A stretch of 64,000 nucleotides of DNA, taken from NCBI RefSeq assembly GCF_004358425.1, contig NZ_CP037948.1, positions 1,302,001 through 1,366,000 on the forward strand. Reading direction: 5' to 3'. Shown here piece by piece: positions 17,033-29,133 of the stretch; the first letter of the stretch is position 1, and every line of letters starts with the position of its first letter. This DNA is from Qipengyuania sediminis. GTDB lineage: Bacteria > Pseudomonadota > Alphaproteobacteria > Sphingomonadales > Sphingomonadaceae. Made by a program: the position numbers and the translations under genes. Under the pieces are notes generated by a model. It made no database searches. It had not been told where the DNA came from and saw only the letters and a list, made by a program, of their open reading frames with translations.

Positions 17033-18033
17033 GCCGCGGCGAGCGCCAGCCGCGCTGCCTTCGCGAACAAGGTCGGGAGCCCCGCCTCGCCAAGCTTGGC
17101 CAGCGGCCACCACTCCCCTTCGCCCTGTGGTCCGGCGACCGCCTCTACGGTCAGCTCGAGATCGAAATGGGTGAAGCCGTGGCGGACCGTGCCGAGCGCT
17201 TCTCCCTTGCGCCCGCCCGCTCCATCTGCCGCCGCGCTCCACCCATCGCCGGGCAGCGCGCGCATCCCCCCGAAAACGCCGCGCGGTTGACGGCGCACCA
17301 GCCACACCGCGCCGTCGCTTACCGTCCAATAGGCCGTGCCTTGCCGGAGCGGCTTGGCGCGTTTCGCGGGCTTCACCGGGTAGTGCGCCGGATCGCCGCT
17401 CACCCGGCCCGCGCAGCCTTTGGCAAGCGGGCAGAGGAGACAGCGCGGCTCTCGTGGCGTGCAGATGGTCGCACCCAGATCCATCAGGCCCTGCGCGAAG
17501 TCGCCTGCGCGCGTATCCGGCGTGATGGTTTCGGCATAGGCGCGGATTGCTTTCCTTGCGGCCGGCAGCGGCTCGGCAATCGCGAACAGCCGCGCCACCA
17601 CCCGCTCGACATTGGCATCGACCACCACCGCGCGCCGCCCGAAGGCGATCGCGGCCACCGCCGCGGCGGTATAGGCGCCGAGGCCGGGGAGCTCTCGCAG
17701 CCCTCCTTCGCTATCCGGAAAGCCCCCTTGCTCCGCCACTGCGCGCGCCGCCGCGACGAGATTGCGCGCGCGCGAATAATAGCCGAGCCCCGCCCAGGCC
17801 GCCATGATGTCCGCCTCGTCCGCTGCAGCGAGCGCTTCGACCGTCGGCCAACGCGCGGTGAAGGCGGCAAAGTAGGGCTTTACCGCCGCCACCGTCGTCT
17901 GCTGTAGCATCACCTCCGACAGCCAGACGCGATAGGGATCGGGGGCCGCCCCGCCCGGCGGCACCCGCCAGGGGAGCGCGCGCGCATGTACATCGTACCA
18001 TTCGAGCAGCAGGGCGGAGATACTGGCAGTCAA
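17029..18033 (-). CDS. mutY: MutY, A/G-specific adenine DNA glycosylase
   Basis: The 334-residue enzyme removes adenine opposite 8-oxoguanine. It shows the MutY start ALPWR, the LSEVMLQQTTVAAV helix, the helix-hairpin-helix LPGLGAYTAAAVAAIAFG with the catalytic Asp in VVDANVERV, and the 4Fe-4S motif C-x6-C-x2-C-x5-C (CTPREPRCLLCPLAKGC). A Nudix-like C-terminal domain reads GTVRHGFTHFDLEL. The first codon appears to be TTG at 18033. Its start is only 14 bases from the divergent dciA start. Confidence 0.93.
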   Translation of the reverse strand: MTASISALLLEWYDVHARALPWRVPPGGAAPDPYRVWLSEVMLQQTTVAAVKPYFAAFTARWPTVEALAAADEADIMAAWAGLGYYSRARNLVAAARAVAEQGGFPDSEGGLRELPGLGAYTAAAVAAIAFGRRAVVVDANVERVVARLFAIAEPLPAARKAIRAYAETITPDTRAGDFAQGLMDLGATICTPREPRCLLCPLAKGCAGRVSGDPAHYPVKPAKRAKPLRQGTAYWTVSDGAVWLVRRQPRGVFGGMRALPGDGWSAAADGAGGRKGEALGTVRHGFTHFDLELTVEAVAGPQGEGEWWPLAKLGEAGLPTLFAKAARLALAAA

Positions 18034-18047
18034 GCCGCGCCTATGGC

Positions 18048-18593
18048 ATGGGCGAGCGGCTCATGGAACGCGACACGGCCAAGCCCGCCAAACCCACGCC
18101 CGCCCGGCCCTGGCAGCGCCCGCGCGGCGGGGCCGCGAAGCCCATTGCCGAGCTGATGCCGCAGATCGGACGCACCGCTTTCCGCCGCTTCGGCTTCGTG
18201 CAGTCCTCCGTCGTCACGCGCTGGCCCGAGATCGTGGGGCCCACCCACGCCCGCGTCTGCGCGCCCGAAGCGATCCGCTTTCCCCCCGGCGAGAAATCGG
18301 ACGGCATCCTGGATCTGGTGGTCGCCCCCGCGCAGGCACCACTTATCCAGCACGTCATCCCCGAGATCATCGAGCGCGTGAATCGCTTCTTCGGATATCG
18401 CGCGGTCGCCCGGGTCAAGCTGCGGCAAGGGACGGTTAAGCCGCCCTCGGCCACCGCGCCCGCGAAGCCGCCGCCGTCGCTCAAGCCGATACCCATGGAA
18501 CTGGGCGCAGGTTTGCGCGATATCGGCGATCCGGAGCTGCGCGCCGTGCTCGAATCGCTGGCGCGCGGGCTTGGCGACGAGAGCAAAGCATGA
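18048..18593 (+). CDS. dciA: DciA-type protein (DUF721), predicted replicative helicase operator
   Basis: The 181-residue protein has a DUF721 core (about residues 35-125, including WPEIVGP and the ILDLVVAPAQA strand) with a basic, proline-rich N-terminus. DciA interacts with DnaB and is thought to load it in bacteria without DnaC. The ATG at 18048 is used, and a second in-frame ATG at 18063 is equally plausible. The stop overlaps the next ATG (ATGA). It neighbours smc, so a chromosome-maintenance neighbourhood is suggested. Confidence 0.85.
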   Translation: MGERLMERDTAKPAKPTPARPWQRPRGGAAKPIAELMPQIGRTAFRRFGFVQSSVVTRWPEIVGPTHARVCAPEAIRFPPGEKSDGILDLVVAPAQAPLIQHVIPEIIERVNRFFGYRAVARVKLRQGTVKPPSATAPAKPPPSLKPIPMELGAGLRDIGDPELRAVLESLARGLGDESKA

Positions 18594-19312
18594 GCCTGAC
18601 GAGCATGAGCACACTGCGTTTTCCCCTCATCCTCGCTGTCACGGCGCTGTCGCTCGCCGGCGGCGCGGCGGCGCAGTCGCGCCCGCGCCCGGCGGCCCCC
18701 ACGGTCAATTGGGCGAACTCGATCGAGAAACGCGACAATGGCCATGTGCTCGGCAATCCGGCCGCCCCGCACCGGTTGATCGAATTCATGAGCTACACCT
18801 GCTCGCACTGCGCCGAATTTGCACGCACCGGGGATGCCGCGATCAAGCTCGCGGTGGTGCTCGAAGGCAAGGTCAGCTTCGAGATCCGGCATCTGCTCCA
18901 AAACCCGATCGACCTTACCGCCGCGCTTCTCACCCATTGCGGTGGGCCGAAACGCTTCCTCGGCAATCACGAGGCGATCCTGTCGCGCCAGGCGATATGG
19001 CTGGAGCGCGCGCGCAAGGCGACGCAGGCGCAGCGCACGCGCTGGACCTTCGGCACCAATAGCGCCCGCTGGCGCGCCATCGCCAGCGATCTGGGTTTCT
19101 ACGGCATCATGGAAGCGCGCGGCTTCAATCGCGCCCAACTCGACCGCTGCCTTGCCGATCAGCCGCTTGCCAATGCCCTTGCGAATGCGACTGCGCGCGA
19201 TACCGAAACCTTCAAGCTGCGCGCAACGCCCAGCTTCGTGCTCGGCGGAAAGCTGCTGGACGGAGTGCACAGCTGGGATGCGCTACGCCCGGTGCTGGTC
19301 GCGCTCGATTGA
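18590..19312 (+). CDS. DsbA-family thioredoxin-fold oxidoreductase, exported
   Basis: A 240-residue periplasmic protein with a signal peptide (hydrophobic residues 10-28, cleavage near AAAQ) and the active-site CSHC (Cys71, Cys74) in a DsbA-like fold. The cis-proline loop is RATPSF in the last 40 residues. It is expected to work in disulfide formation or reduction in the periplasm. Translationally coupled to dciA; a DsbA-like paralogue follows 104 bases later. Confidence 0.85.
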   Translation: MSLTSMSTLRFPLILAVTALSLAGGAAAQSRPRPAAPTVNWANSIEKRDNGHVLGNPAAPHRLIEFMSYTCSHCAEFARTGDAAIKLAVVLEGKVSFEIRHLLQNPIDLTAALLTHCGGPKRFLGNHEAILSRQAIWLERARKATQAQRTRWTFGTNSARWRAIASDLGFYGIMEARGFNRAQLDRCLADQPLANALANATARDTETFKLRATPSFVLGGKLLDGVHSWDALRPVLVALD

Positions 19313-19416
19313 GCGGACCGCCAGACAACGCCGTGATTGTTCACAACGCCGCCCCGCTCCTTTCGTCGCTCGCGCCGTCGGTATAGCCCTTCCTCAAGCC
19401 TCAGGACCTAACACCC

Positions 19417-20172
19417 ATGATCTCGCGCCGTTCGCTTGCTTTCGTCCTCGCCGCCCCGCTGACGCTCGCACTCGCGGCCTGCAACGACACCGCGAGCGGG
19501 GATGCGGCAACCGCCGCCGCCCAGCCGATCGCCAAGGTCCCCGCCCCCGCCGGCACGGCCTGGCGCGATGTGGTGACCGTGACCGAGGCCGGCGGGCATC
19601 TGGTCGGCAACCCCGATGCACCGCTGAAGCTGGTCGAGTACGGCTCGCTCACCTGCCCCGCCTGCGCCGCCTTTTCGGCCGAAGCGATGGAGCCGCTGCT
19701 CGAGAAGTATGTGAACAGCGGGCGGGTCAGCTTCGAGCTGCGGAATTTTGCGGTTCATGGCCCGCGCGACATCGTGCTGGCGCGGCTGGCCCGCTGCGGC
19801 ACGAAGGAAGCGGTCATCCCCCTGTCCGAACAGGTGTGGCAGAACCTCGCCGCGATCGAAGGCCCGCTGCAGGCGAACCAGGCGGCCTATGAGCAGGCGA
19901 TGGCGCTGCCGATGAACCAGCGCTTCGTCGCGATTGCGCAGGCAGGCGGCTATTTCGACTTCTTCGCCAGCCGCGGCATCAGCGCCGACCAAGCGCGGGC
20001 CTGTCTCGCCGATTTGCCCAGCCTGGAAGCTCTGGCGGCGCAGACCGATACCGCGGGCCGCGAGGGCGGGGTGACCGGCACGCCGACCTTCACGCTCAAT
20101 GGCAGGAAGCTCGATGGGGTGGGCAACTGGTCGGCGCTCGAACCCCTGCTCCAGCGCGCCGGCGCCCGGTAA
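19417..20172 (+). CDS. DsbA-family thiol oxidoreductase, lipoprotein
   Basis: The 251-residue product has a lipoprotein signal with lipobox LAAC (Cys22), a linker, and a DsbA-like domain with active-site CPAC (Cys80, Cys83) and the cis-Pro loop VTGTPTF. It is a paralogue of the gene just upstream but is anchored in a membrane, so the pair may divide soluble and anchored roles. It lies 18 bases upstream of smc. Confidence 0.87.
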   Translation: MISRRSLAFVLAAPLTLALAACNDTASGDAATAAAQPIAKVPAPAGTAWRDVVTVTEAGGHLVGNPDAPLKLVEYGSLTCPACAAFSAEAMEPLLEKYVNSGRVSFELRNFAVHGPRDIVLARLARCGTKEAVIPLSEQVWQNLAAIEGPLQANQAAYEQAMALPMNQRFVAIAQAGGYFDFFASRGISADQARACLADLPSLEALAAQTDTAGREGGVTGTPTFTLNGRKLDGVGNWSALEPLLQRAGAR

Positions 20173-20190
20173 AGCAAACGGCGGGGCGGA

Positions 20191-23625
<3,435 letters not shown>

Positions 23626-23676
23626 GCGGCACGGGTTTTGCCTCTCGATTGGCTTGTGCTAAACGCGGCCCCTGCG

Positions 23677-24468
23677 ATGACCCGTCCCCGCATCTTCGTG
23701 ACCTATCACCCGGCGCCTCCCGGTGCCCGGATCGGGATCGGGCGGCGGTCGCGCCAGCGCTACGAGCCTGTGGCGGCAGTGTTGGCGAGCGCCCTCTTCG
23801 CAGGAAGCGCCGCCCACGCCCCCGCGAGCAGCACCATCGGGCGACCCGCCTTCGCAGAACCGGTCTCGCCCGGGGCATTCGCCGGTCGGGAGGAAGCGGC
23901 TCGGCCTCTCGAACCAGCCCAATTGAAGCTTGCGACAAGCGCGGCTCCCAATCCGGCGCCGCCAAAGCGGCAGCCCACAATCGTACAGCCGCCGGCCGCC
24001 CCTCGGCTGGAAGTCAGCACAGCGCCGCGCGGTTCTACCGGTTTCCCCGGCGCGCAGGGGTATGAGCTCCAAAGTGCTGCACCTGCCCTAGCGCTAAGGC
24101 CGGCTGAAGAATCAGCATCGCCAGGCGCACAAGCGCCGCTCTCGTCGATGACGCTGGCACCCGAGTCGCCGCCCGCCGGCGATCCCCCGTCCGCAGCCGG
24201 TGCTCCGGTGATGGCGGAAGTCGAGCAGACCTTCCCCCGCGTCACTGTCGATGGAGTGGCGCTCGGCGCGGTGACGATGCGGGGTGACGCGGTTCACCTT
24301 GCCTCGCTCGTCGGCCTGTTCGCGCTACGCATGCCGGAGGCCGAACGCGCGCGGATCGCGCAATCGCCCGCCGTGGACAGCTTCGTCTCGCTCGACACGC
24401 TGCGCGCTGCCGGCATCGCGGTCACGCTCGACCATGACGCGGGCACGATCGCGCTGACGCTGTCCTAA
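23677..24468 (+). CDS. Exported proline/alanine-rich protein of unknown function
   Basis: Not recognised. The ATG at 23677 gives 263 residues: an Arg-rich start, a hydrophobic stretch VAAVLASALFAGSAAHA that looks like a signal peptide, a long Pro/Ala-rich low-complexity linker (about residues 60-180), and a folded-looking C-terminal domain of about 80 residues beginning VTVDGVALGAV and ending in TLDHDAGTIALTLS. A weak promoter-like TTGCCT-N16-TAAACG is seen just upstream (23638-23665). The stop interlocks with the merR stop. It could be an envelope or polymer-associated protein, which is a guess. Confidence 0.6.
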   Translation: MTRPRIFVTYHPAPPGARIGIGRRSRQRYEPVAAVLASALFAGSAAHAPASSTIGRPAFAEPVSPGAFAGREEAARPLEPAQLKLATSAAPNPAPPKRQPTIVQPPAAPRLEVSTAPRGSTGFPGAQGYELQSAAPALALRPAEESASPGAQAPLSSMTLAPESPPAGDPPSAAGAPVMAEVEQTFPRVTVDGVALGAVTMRGDAVHLASLVGLFALRMPEAERARIAQSPAVDSFVSLDTLRAAGIAVTLDHDAGTIALTLS

Positions 24469-24839
24469 GCGTCCTCATCCGCGAGCGCGGCAGCGAGGCT
24501 GTCGCGGATCGCGATCAGGCGGGGGCGCAGTTCTGCCATCCCCCGCTTGGTTGCCATATCAGCCGAAGCGGGCGCAGGTGCCATGCTCAAGGCGACGCGC
24601 GCCCCGCGCAGGGTGTAGCCTTCATGGTTGACCAGCCGGTCGATGCGGGCGGCGAGGGCGACGTCCGCGGCGCGGTAGAGGCGGCGGCCGCCAGCGCGCT
24701 TCAGAGGTTTCAGCTCGGCGAACTGATCCTCCCAATAGCGCAGGACATGCGGGCGCACGCCCAGCATCGCGCTTACTTCACCGATGGTGCGGAGCGCGCC
24801 TTCCTCCTTACCGGCATCGCCGAACAGGCTCTCCGCCAC
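24465..24839 (-). CDS. MerR-family transcriptional regulator
   Basis: A 124-residue regulator with an N-terminal MerR helix-turn-helix (RTIGEVSAMLGVRPHVLRYWE, then GGRRLYRAADVAL). The downstream part has no metal-binding cysteines, so it is not a metal sensor of the classical type. A GTG at 24839, five bases after the ihfA stop, is the likely start. The ihfA-merR pair is conserved in alphaproteobacteria; targets are unknown. Confidence 0.85.
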   Translation of the reverse strand: MAESLFGDAGKEEGALRTIGEVSAMLGVRPHVLRYWEDQFAELKPLKRAGGRRLYRAADVALAARIDRLVNHEGYTLRGARVALSMAPAPASADMATKRGMAELRPRLIAIRDSLAAALADEDA

Positions 24840-24844
24840 GTGCG

Positions 24845-25141
24845 TCAGCCCTTCGCGATCCGCTCTTTGAGCAATTGGCTGGCGCGGAAGGTAAGAACGC
24901 GGCGCGGCGTGATCGGCACTTCCACTCCGGTCTTGGGATTGCGGCCGATGCGTTCGTTCTTGTCGCGCAGGACAAAGCTGCCGAAGCCCGAAATCTTGAC
25001 GTTCTCGCCCTTGGCCAGCGCACCGCACATCCGCGCGAGAATGCTTTCCACCATCGCCAGTGATTCCGCCCGGCTGAGCCCCAGCTTGCGATTGATCGTT
25101 TCAGCCAGATCGGCGCGTGTCAGGGTTCCCACCGAACGCAT
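24845..25141 (-). CDS. ihfA: Integration host factor subunit alpha
   Basis: A 98-residue DNA-bending protein of the HU/IHF family. The start [19 protein letters not shown] and the beta-arm segment [14 protein letters not shown], with the intercalating proline, are diagnostic of IHF-alpha. The ATG at 25141 is used; a GTG one codon upstream would add a single residue. It shares a likely operon with the merR-type gene. Confidence 0.94.
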   Translation of the reverse strand: MRSVGTLTRADLAETINRKLGLSRAESLAMVESILARMCGALAKGENVKISGFGSFVLRDKNERIGRNPKTGVEVPITPRRVLTFRASQLLKERIAKG

Positions 25142-25234
25142 CACGTCCCCTCAATTCCCAGGCGCGACCCTGGCGGGGGCATAGCCAAGCCGCCCTTGCT
25201 TCGCAAATGTTTAGCAGCGCTTTTCGACGGGGCG

Positions 25235-26206
25235 TTACATCCGCGCGAGCGACGCGCCCCAGGTGAAGCCACCCCCCATCGCTTCGAACATGACGAGGTC
25301 GCCCGGCTTGATCCGCCCATCGCGCACCGCCACGTCGAGCGCCAGCGGCACCGATGCGGCCGAGGTATTGGCATGCCGGTCCACGGTCACGATCATGCGC
25401 TCCATCGGCAGGCCGAGCTTGCGCGCGGTCGCATCGAGGATGCGGGCATTCGCCTGGTGCGGCACCACCCAGTCGAGCTCACCCGCAGTGATCCCGCCCG
25501 CCCCGAGCACCTCGGTCAGTACATCGGCGAGATTGACGACCGCGTGGCGGAACACCTCGCGCCCCTTCATGCGCAGTTTGCCCACGGTGCCCGTCGTCCC
25601 CGCCCCGCCATCGACGTAGAGCATCTCGCCATGCGCGCCATCGGCGTGAAGGCGCGTGGCGAGGATGCCGGGCCCGTCCTCGGCCACCTCTTCCGCCGCC
25701 AGCACCATGGCTCCGGCACCGTCGCCGAAAAGCACGCAGGTGCCGCGATCCTCCCAGTCGAGCAGGCGGCTGAAGACCTCTGCCCCGATTACCAGCGCCT
25801 TCGTGCCCATACCGGTGCGCAGCAACGAATCGGCGGTGGCGAGCGCGTAGAGAAAGCCCGAGCACACCGCCGCGACATCGAAGGCGACGCCGCCGGGCCT
25901 GGCGCCGATCAGCGACTGGACCTGCGTGGCGGTGGCGGGAAAGGTGTTGTCCGGGGTGGCAGTGGCGAGCACGATGAGATCGATCTCGCGCGCAGCCAGG
26001 CCCGCCGCTTCGAGCGCCTTGCGCGAAGCCTGTGCGGCGAGCGTGCCGGTGCTCTCGCCGGGCTGGGCGATATGGCGCTGGCGGATACCCGTGCGCTCCA
26101 CGATCCAGCTGTCGCTGGTATCGACGCCGCGGCGGGCGAGTTCGTCGTTGCTGACGATTTGCGCGGGGAGCGCCGAGCCGGTGCCCTTGATGACCGAACG
26201 GATCAT
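25235..26206 (-). CDS. fabH: Beta-ketoacyl-ACP synthase III
   Basis: The 323-residue enzyme starts fatty acid synthesis by condensing acetyl-CoA with malonyl-ACP. The catalytic Cys lies in [10 protein letters not shown], His in VPHQANARI and Asn in [11 protein letters not shown]. The C-terminal [10 protein letters not shown] loop matches FabH. It overlaps plsX by four bases (ATGA), the classical plsX-fabH arrangement. Confidence 0.96.
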   Translation of the reverse strand: MIRSVIKGTGSALPAQIVSNDELARRGVDTSDSWIVERTGIRQRHIAQPGESTGTLAAQASRKALEAAGLAAREIDLIVLATATPDNTFPATATQVQSLIGARPGGVAFDVAAVCSGFLYALATADSLLRTGMGTKALVIGAEVFSRLLDWEDRGTCVLFGDGAGAMVLAAEEVAEDGPGILATRLHADGAHGEMLYVDGGAGTTGTVGKLRMKGREVFRHAVVNLADVLTEVLGAGGITAGELDWVVPHQANARILDATARKLGLPMERMIVTVDRHANTSAASVPLALDVAVRDGRIKPGDLVMFEAMGGGFTWGASLARM

Positions 26207-27279
26207 TCCGCCGCAGCGGCCGGGCGGGCCGTGGCGCGCCGGCCGGGTCCGCGCAGCTGTTCGGTCCCCAGCTCGGTCAGATCATGCCTGATCCGGTCGG
26301 TTATGTCGTCGGCCAGCAGCCGCGCCGCGACCGCCACCGCATTGGCCACGCCCTTGGCGCTGGCGCTGCCATGGCTCTTTACCACCACGCCGTTGAGGCC
26401 GAGGAAAACGGCGCCATTGTGGTTGTTGGGGTCGAGATGATGGCGCAGCAGCTCGGTCGCTGGTCGGCTGACGAGGAAGCCGATCTTCGAGCGCACGCTG
26501 GAAGCGAAGGCGTTCTTCAAAAGGTCGGTCACGAAGCGCGCCGCGCCTTCGATCGCTTTGAGCGCGATATTGCCGGAGAATCCATCGGTGACGATCACAT
26601 CGCATTCTCCGCGATTGATCTTGTCCGCTTCCACGAATCCTTCGAACGCGAGCTCCAGTCCGCGCGCGGACTTGAGAACGCCGGCAGCGTCCTGAAGCAT
26701 ATCCGTGCCCTTGGTTTCCTCGGTGCCGATATTGAGCAGGCGGACCCGCGGGCGCGGCTGGCCGTTGACGATGCGGGCATAGGCCGCGCCCATGATCGCG
26801 AACTGGACGAGGTTGCGCGCGTCGCATTCGCGATTGGCGCCCAGATCGAGCATGATGACGTCGGTCTCGCCCAGCGTCGGCAGCAGGGCGGCGAGCGCGG
26901 GGCGTTCGATCCCGGGCATGGTACGCAGCGCCAGCTTGCTCATCGCCATCAGCGCGCCCGTATTGCCCGCACTGACCGCGGCGCCGGCATCGCCCTTCTT
27001 CACCGCATTGACGGCGAGGCCCATGCTGGTCGTCTTGGCTCGGCGCAGTGCCTTGGACGGCTTCTCGTCGCCGGCGACCACGTCTTCGCAATGGAGGATC
27101 TCGGACGCGCCTGAGAGGCCCGGGTGGTTCGCCAGCGCGGCTTCGATCCGAGCCTTGTCGCCCACCAGCAGGAATTTGAACTGGTCGTGGCGGCGGCGAG
27201 CGAGGGCCGCGCCTTCGACCATGACGCGCACGCCTTCATCGCCGCCCATCGCGTCAACGGCGATACGCGGCAGGCTCAT
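26203..27279 (-). CDS. plsX: Phosphate acyltransferase PlsX
   Basis: A 358-residue soluble enzyme that makes acyl-phosphate from acyl-ACP for phospholipid synthesis. The start [11 protein letters not shown] and the [10 protein letters not shown] segment are PlsX signatures. It sits between rpmF and fabH, as in many bacteria. The last ~25 residues are Ala/Pro-rich. Confidence 0.95.
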   Translation of the reverse strand: MSLPRIAVDAMGGDEGVRVMVEGAALARRRHDQFKFLLVGDKARIEAALANHPGLSGASEILHCEDVVAGDEKPSKALRRAKTTSMGLAVNAVKKGDAGAAVSAGNTGALMAMSKLALRTMPGIERPALAALLPTLGETDVIMLDLGANRECDARNLVQFAIMGAAYARIVNGQPRPRVRLLNIGTEETKGTDMLQDAAGVLKSARGLELAFEGFVEADKINRGECDVIVTDGFSGNIALKAIEGAARFVTDLLKNAFASSVRSKIGFLVSRPATELLRHHLDPNNHNGAVFLGLNGVVVKSHGSASAKGVANAVAVAARLLADDITDRIRHDLTELGTEQLRGPGRRATARPAAAAE

Positions 27280-27319
27280 GACCTCGACCCCTGTTTGACG
27301 CGGGTTATCGGCTGCCCGC

Positions 27320-27502
27320 TTATACGCCGCGCGGCGCGATGACTTCGCGGCCGTTGTGGTGGCCGCAGGCGAAGCAAAGATGATGCGGGCGCTTCAGCTC
27401 GCCGCAGTTCTGGCATTCGTGAAACGCCTCCACCTTGAGCGAATCATGGCTCCGGCGCATGCCGCGGCGGCTGGGCGATACTTTCCTCTTGGGGACGGCC
27501 AT
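27320..27502 (-). CDS. rpmF: Ribosomal protein bL32
   Basis: The 60-residue protein begins [17 protein letters not shown], typical of L32. The zinc ribbon is CQNC and CFAC, so this is the C+ (zinc-binding) form. It heads rpmF-plsX-fabH. On the reverse strand upstream, TTGTGC and CTAGGG separated by 16 bases form a possible promoter about 50 bases before the start, but this is a weak match. Confidence 0.96.
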   Translation of the reverse strand: MAVPKRKVSPSRRGMRRSHDSLKVEAFHECQNCGELKRPHHLCFACGHHNGREVIAPRGV

Positions 27503-27725
27503 GGCGGCACCTGTTCCTAATCGATATCAAAGCGTTTCAGATGGCCGCCCTAGGGAACGGACCGGCGGCGCACAAGTGCGCGTGCCACAACGTTCCGGCG
27601 AGGACGGCGAAGCCGCGGGCCTATAGCGGAAAACCCCGGTGATGCAAGGGAGGATAGCGGCATCCGCTCGATTGCGCGGGCCGTCGCGCGGGTCTAGCGC
27701 AAGCGCGGGACAAAGGGGAACGAGC

Positions 27726-28124
27726 ATGACGCAATTGCTTCCAGTAACTCTGTGCGCTGCCGCCGCCGCGGCGATCGTCAATCTGTGGCTGTCGGTCCGC
27801 GTCGGCCAGATACGCCGCACCGCCAAGGTCTCGATCGGCGACGATGCCGGCGGGCCGCTGACGGCGCGGATGCGAGCGCAGCTGAACTTCGTCGAGAACA
27901 CCGCCTTCGTGCTCATTCTGATTGCGGCGATCGAGCTTGCGGGGCGCGGCGGCGATTGGCTCGCCTGGGTCACGGGTGCCTATCTGCTCGCGCGCGTAGC
28001 GCATGGCGTGGGGATGGACGGCGGCGCGCTTGGCGCAGGCCGCGCGATCGGGACCGCGGTCACCATGCTGGTGCAGCTCGGCCTCGCCGTCGTCGCGGTG
28101 CTGGTCGCGACGGGCAGCTTTTGA
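27726..28124 (+). CDS. MAPEG-family integral membrane protein
   Basis: A 132-residue protein with four hydrophobic segments and the MAPEG pattern, including the RAQLNFVENTAFVLIL segment (ENxxE-like) and a conserved ARVAHGVG loop. Bacterial members are related to glutathione-linked membrane enzymes, but the reaction is not known here. The region between it and rpmF (about 220 bases) is divergent and holds the promoters; an upstream reading from 27639 is not homologous. Confidence 0.8.
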   Translation: MTQLLPVTLCAAAAAAIVNLWLSVRVGQIRRTAKVSIGDDAGGPLTARMRAQLNFVENTAFVLILIAAIELAGRGGDWLAWVTGAYLLARVAHGVGMDGGALGAGRAIGTAVTMLVQLGLAVVAVLVATGSF

Positions 28125-28145
28125 AGCGGGCGGACGCGGCGGCCC

Positions 28146-29123
28146 TCAGGCCTCGCCGCGCGCGATCCGCTCCTGCCGGTCGACCGCGCTTTCAGTGGGC
28201 ACGAAGCTGTCCGACTTGACGCCCAGCCAGATCAGGATGGGCGTTGCCATATAGATCGAGCTGTAGGTGCCGACGAAGATCCCCATGGTGATCGCCGCGG
28301 TGAAACCGAAGATCACGTCGGGACCCAACACCAGCAGGCAGACGAGCGTGATCAGCAGCGAAAGCGAGGTGACGACGGTTCGGCTCAGGGTTTCGTTCAC
28401 CGACAGGTCGAGCAGCTCGGCGATCGGCATCTTGCGATATTTCAGCAGGTTTTCGCGCACCCGGTCGTAGACGACGATATTGTCGTTCAGCGAGTAGCCG
28501 ATCAGAGTCAGCAGCGCGGCGACAATGTTGAGATCGAACTCCATCTGGGTGAGGCTGAAGAGGCCCAGAGTCAGCACCACGTCATGCACCAGCGCGAAAA
28601 GAGCGCCCACCCCGAACTGCCATTCGAAACGCACCCAGATATAGATCGAGATGCCGATGGCGGCGAGGATCAGCGCCAGCATCCCGTCGCGGAACAGCTC
28701 GTCCGAGACCTTGCCCGAGACCGAATCCACCCCGTCGATCCGCACGTTGGGATAAGCGGCCCGTACGGTCGAGGTGATCCGGGTGGTCATGATCTCCGCC
28801 TTGTCGGCGCGCGCCGCGCCCTCTTCGGGCAGGCGCATCCGGACGGAGATCGCATTGGGCTGGCCGAATTGCTGGATGATCGGCTCGCCATAGCCCAGCC
28901 GGTCGATCCGTTCGCGCAGGTCCGCAAGCGGCGCTTCCTGCTGGCCAACGAAGGTCATGCGGATCATCTGACCGCCGACGAAATCGACGCCGAGGTTCAG
29001 CCCCTTGGTGAACAGCAGCGCGACGCTCGCCGCCATCAGCAGCAGGCTGACCGCATAGAACGGCACCCGCCAGCGCAGGAAGCGGATGTTGGTGTTGTCG
29101 GGGATGAGCTTCAGCAATTTCAT
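28146..29123 (-). CDS. secF: SecF, Sec translocase accessory subunit
   Basis: The 325-residue membrane protein has six predicted transmembrane helices, an N-terminal one followed by a periplasmic domain starting GVDFVGGQMI, and a cluster of five near the C-terminus. YSLNDNIVVYDRVREN is the SecF signature. It uses the proton motive force with SecD to help preproteins leave SecYEG. It begins 10 bases after secD. Confidence 0.95.
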   Translation of the reverse strand: MKLLKLIPDNTNIRFLRWRVPFYAVSLLLMAASVALLFTKGLNLGVDFVGGQMIRMTFVGQQEAPLADLRERIDRLGYGEPIIQQFGQPNAISVRMRLPEEGAARADKAEIMTTRITSTVRAAYPNVRIDGVDSVSGKVSDELFRDGMLALILAAIGISIYIWVRFEWQFGVGALFALVHDVVLTLGLFSLTQMEFDLNIVAALLTLIGYSLNDNIVVYDRVRENLLKYRKMPIAELLDLSVNETLSRTVVTSLSLLITLVCLLVLGPDVIFGFTAAITMGIFVGTYSSIYMATPILIWLGVKSDSFVPTESAVDRQERIARGEA

Positions 29124-29133
29124 GTCGGCGTCC

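Noticed and set aside
27639..27725. Extension of the MAPEG gene to an upstream ATG.
   Set aside because: The added residues are not part of the family, and the ATG at 27726 gives the expected length.
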